Below are positions 63,823-64,000 of a DNA stretch of 64,000 bases, one piece after another (within the stretch, counting starts at the first letter, position 1; the number at the start of each line of letters is the position of its first letter). The position numbers were made by a program, and so were the translations under genes. Source of the stretch: Streptococcus didelphis DSM 15616 (GTDB taxonomy: Bacteria > Bacillota > Bacilli > Lactobacillales > Streptococcaceae); NCBI RefSeq assembly GCF_000380005.1, contig NZ_KB904199.1, positions 1 to 64,000 on the forward strand, read 5' to 3'. The notes below the pieces were generated by a model. The model did no database searches. It was not told the origin of the DNA and saw only the letters and a list, made by a program, of their open reading frames with translations.

Positions 63823-64000
63823 ATTAAATAGTTTATATATGGCTCTTATTGCTGAGCATTCTAAAAATCCCCATCATAAAGGAACTATAGAGGGCGTGGA
63901 AGCTGTGCTTCTAAATAACCCTACCTGTGGAGATCTTATTTCATTGACGGTAAAATTCCAGGAAGACAGGATTGAAGATATTGCTTTTTCTGGGGATGGT
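63809..64000 (+). CDS. sufU: Fe-S assembly sulfur carrier SufU, N-terminal part
   Basis: The first 64 codons of an IscU/SufU-type protein are visible. It starts ALSKLNSLYMALIAEHSKNP, continues with HHKGTIEGVEAVL, and has the conserved zinc/sulfur Cys40 in NNPTCGD and the SGDG of the next motif. In Firmicutes SufU accepts sulfur from SufS. AAAGGAG precedes the ATG. The gene continues past the end of the window; sufB is expected next. Confidence 0.95.
   Translation, partial: MALSKLNSLYMALIAEHSKNPHHKGTIEGVEAVLLNNPTCGDLISLTVKFQEDRIEDIAFSGDG

Overview
The window reads as chromosomal DNA of a low-GC Gram-positive coccus, most likely a pyogenic-group Streptococcus (of the uberis/parauberis kind; the species is inference). 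The reasons are the end of an rrn operon followed by tRNA-Asn, the order truA-kinase-ECF-DUF436, the linkage mecA-rgpG-sufCDSU, a secreted protein with a YSIRK-like signal, lrgAB with lytSR, and strong AGGAGG-type ribosome sites throughout.

Layout. 1-4021: 23S rRNA tail, 5S rRNA, tRNA-Asn, truA with a vitamin kinase and an ECF uptake component, a DUF436 protein and an MscS channel. 4241-8012: an accessory block in which an M20 amidohydrolase is intact but its neighbouring MFS transporter and divergent LysR regulator are both broken. 8117-9400: tig. 9538-18537: the most unusual part. A TrmB-type regulator, a TauE permease and an ornithine-cyclodeaminase-family enzyme form a minus-strand operon. 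Next to it a PucR-type activator diverges from a four-gene operon: an OTC-like carbamoyltransferase with an altered substrate loop, a YfcC/ArcD-type permease, a DDAH-like guanidine hydrolase and a D-2-hydroxyacid dehydrogenase. 18721-26013: rpoE, pyrG with a recognisable CTP-sensing leader, lytSR, lrgAB and a membrane-anchored hydrolase. 26067-36591: tRNA-Leu, then an AraC-regulated raffinose/melibiose-type ABC system with alpha-galactosidase, a large secreted GH16 glucanase, and fba. 36592-38429: an AT-rich gap with gene debris and a secreted protein of unknown function. 38621-46645: a seven-gene operon of pyruvate dehydrogenase E1a, E1b, E2, E3, an EIIC-like permease, phosphate butyryltransferase and butyrate kinase. 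46635-57349: LysR, a serine hydrolase, rpmB, the asp23-like/fakA pair, an SPFH protein, a 38-residue small protein, an amino-acid ABC transporter and a DUF2207 protein. 57447-64000: uppP, mecA, rgpG and the suf operon, cut off inside sufU.

How it works together. Three catabolic modules can be read: galactoside uptake and cleavage; guanidino/ureido compound breakdown feeding carbamoyl phosphate; and 2-oxoacid oxidation coupled to ATP formation through an acyl phosphate. Candidate CcpA (cre) sites lie upstream of the carbamoyltransferase, pdh, fba, lrgAB and raf genes, so carbon-catabolite control probably ties them together. The two least described systems are the PucR-controlled carbamoyltransferase/guanidine hydrolase operon and the PDH-Ptb-Buk operon. 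Their substrates are not known from sequence alone.
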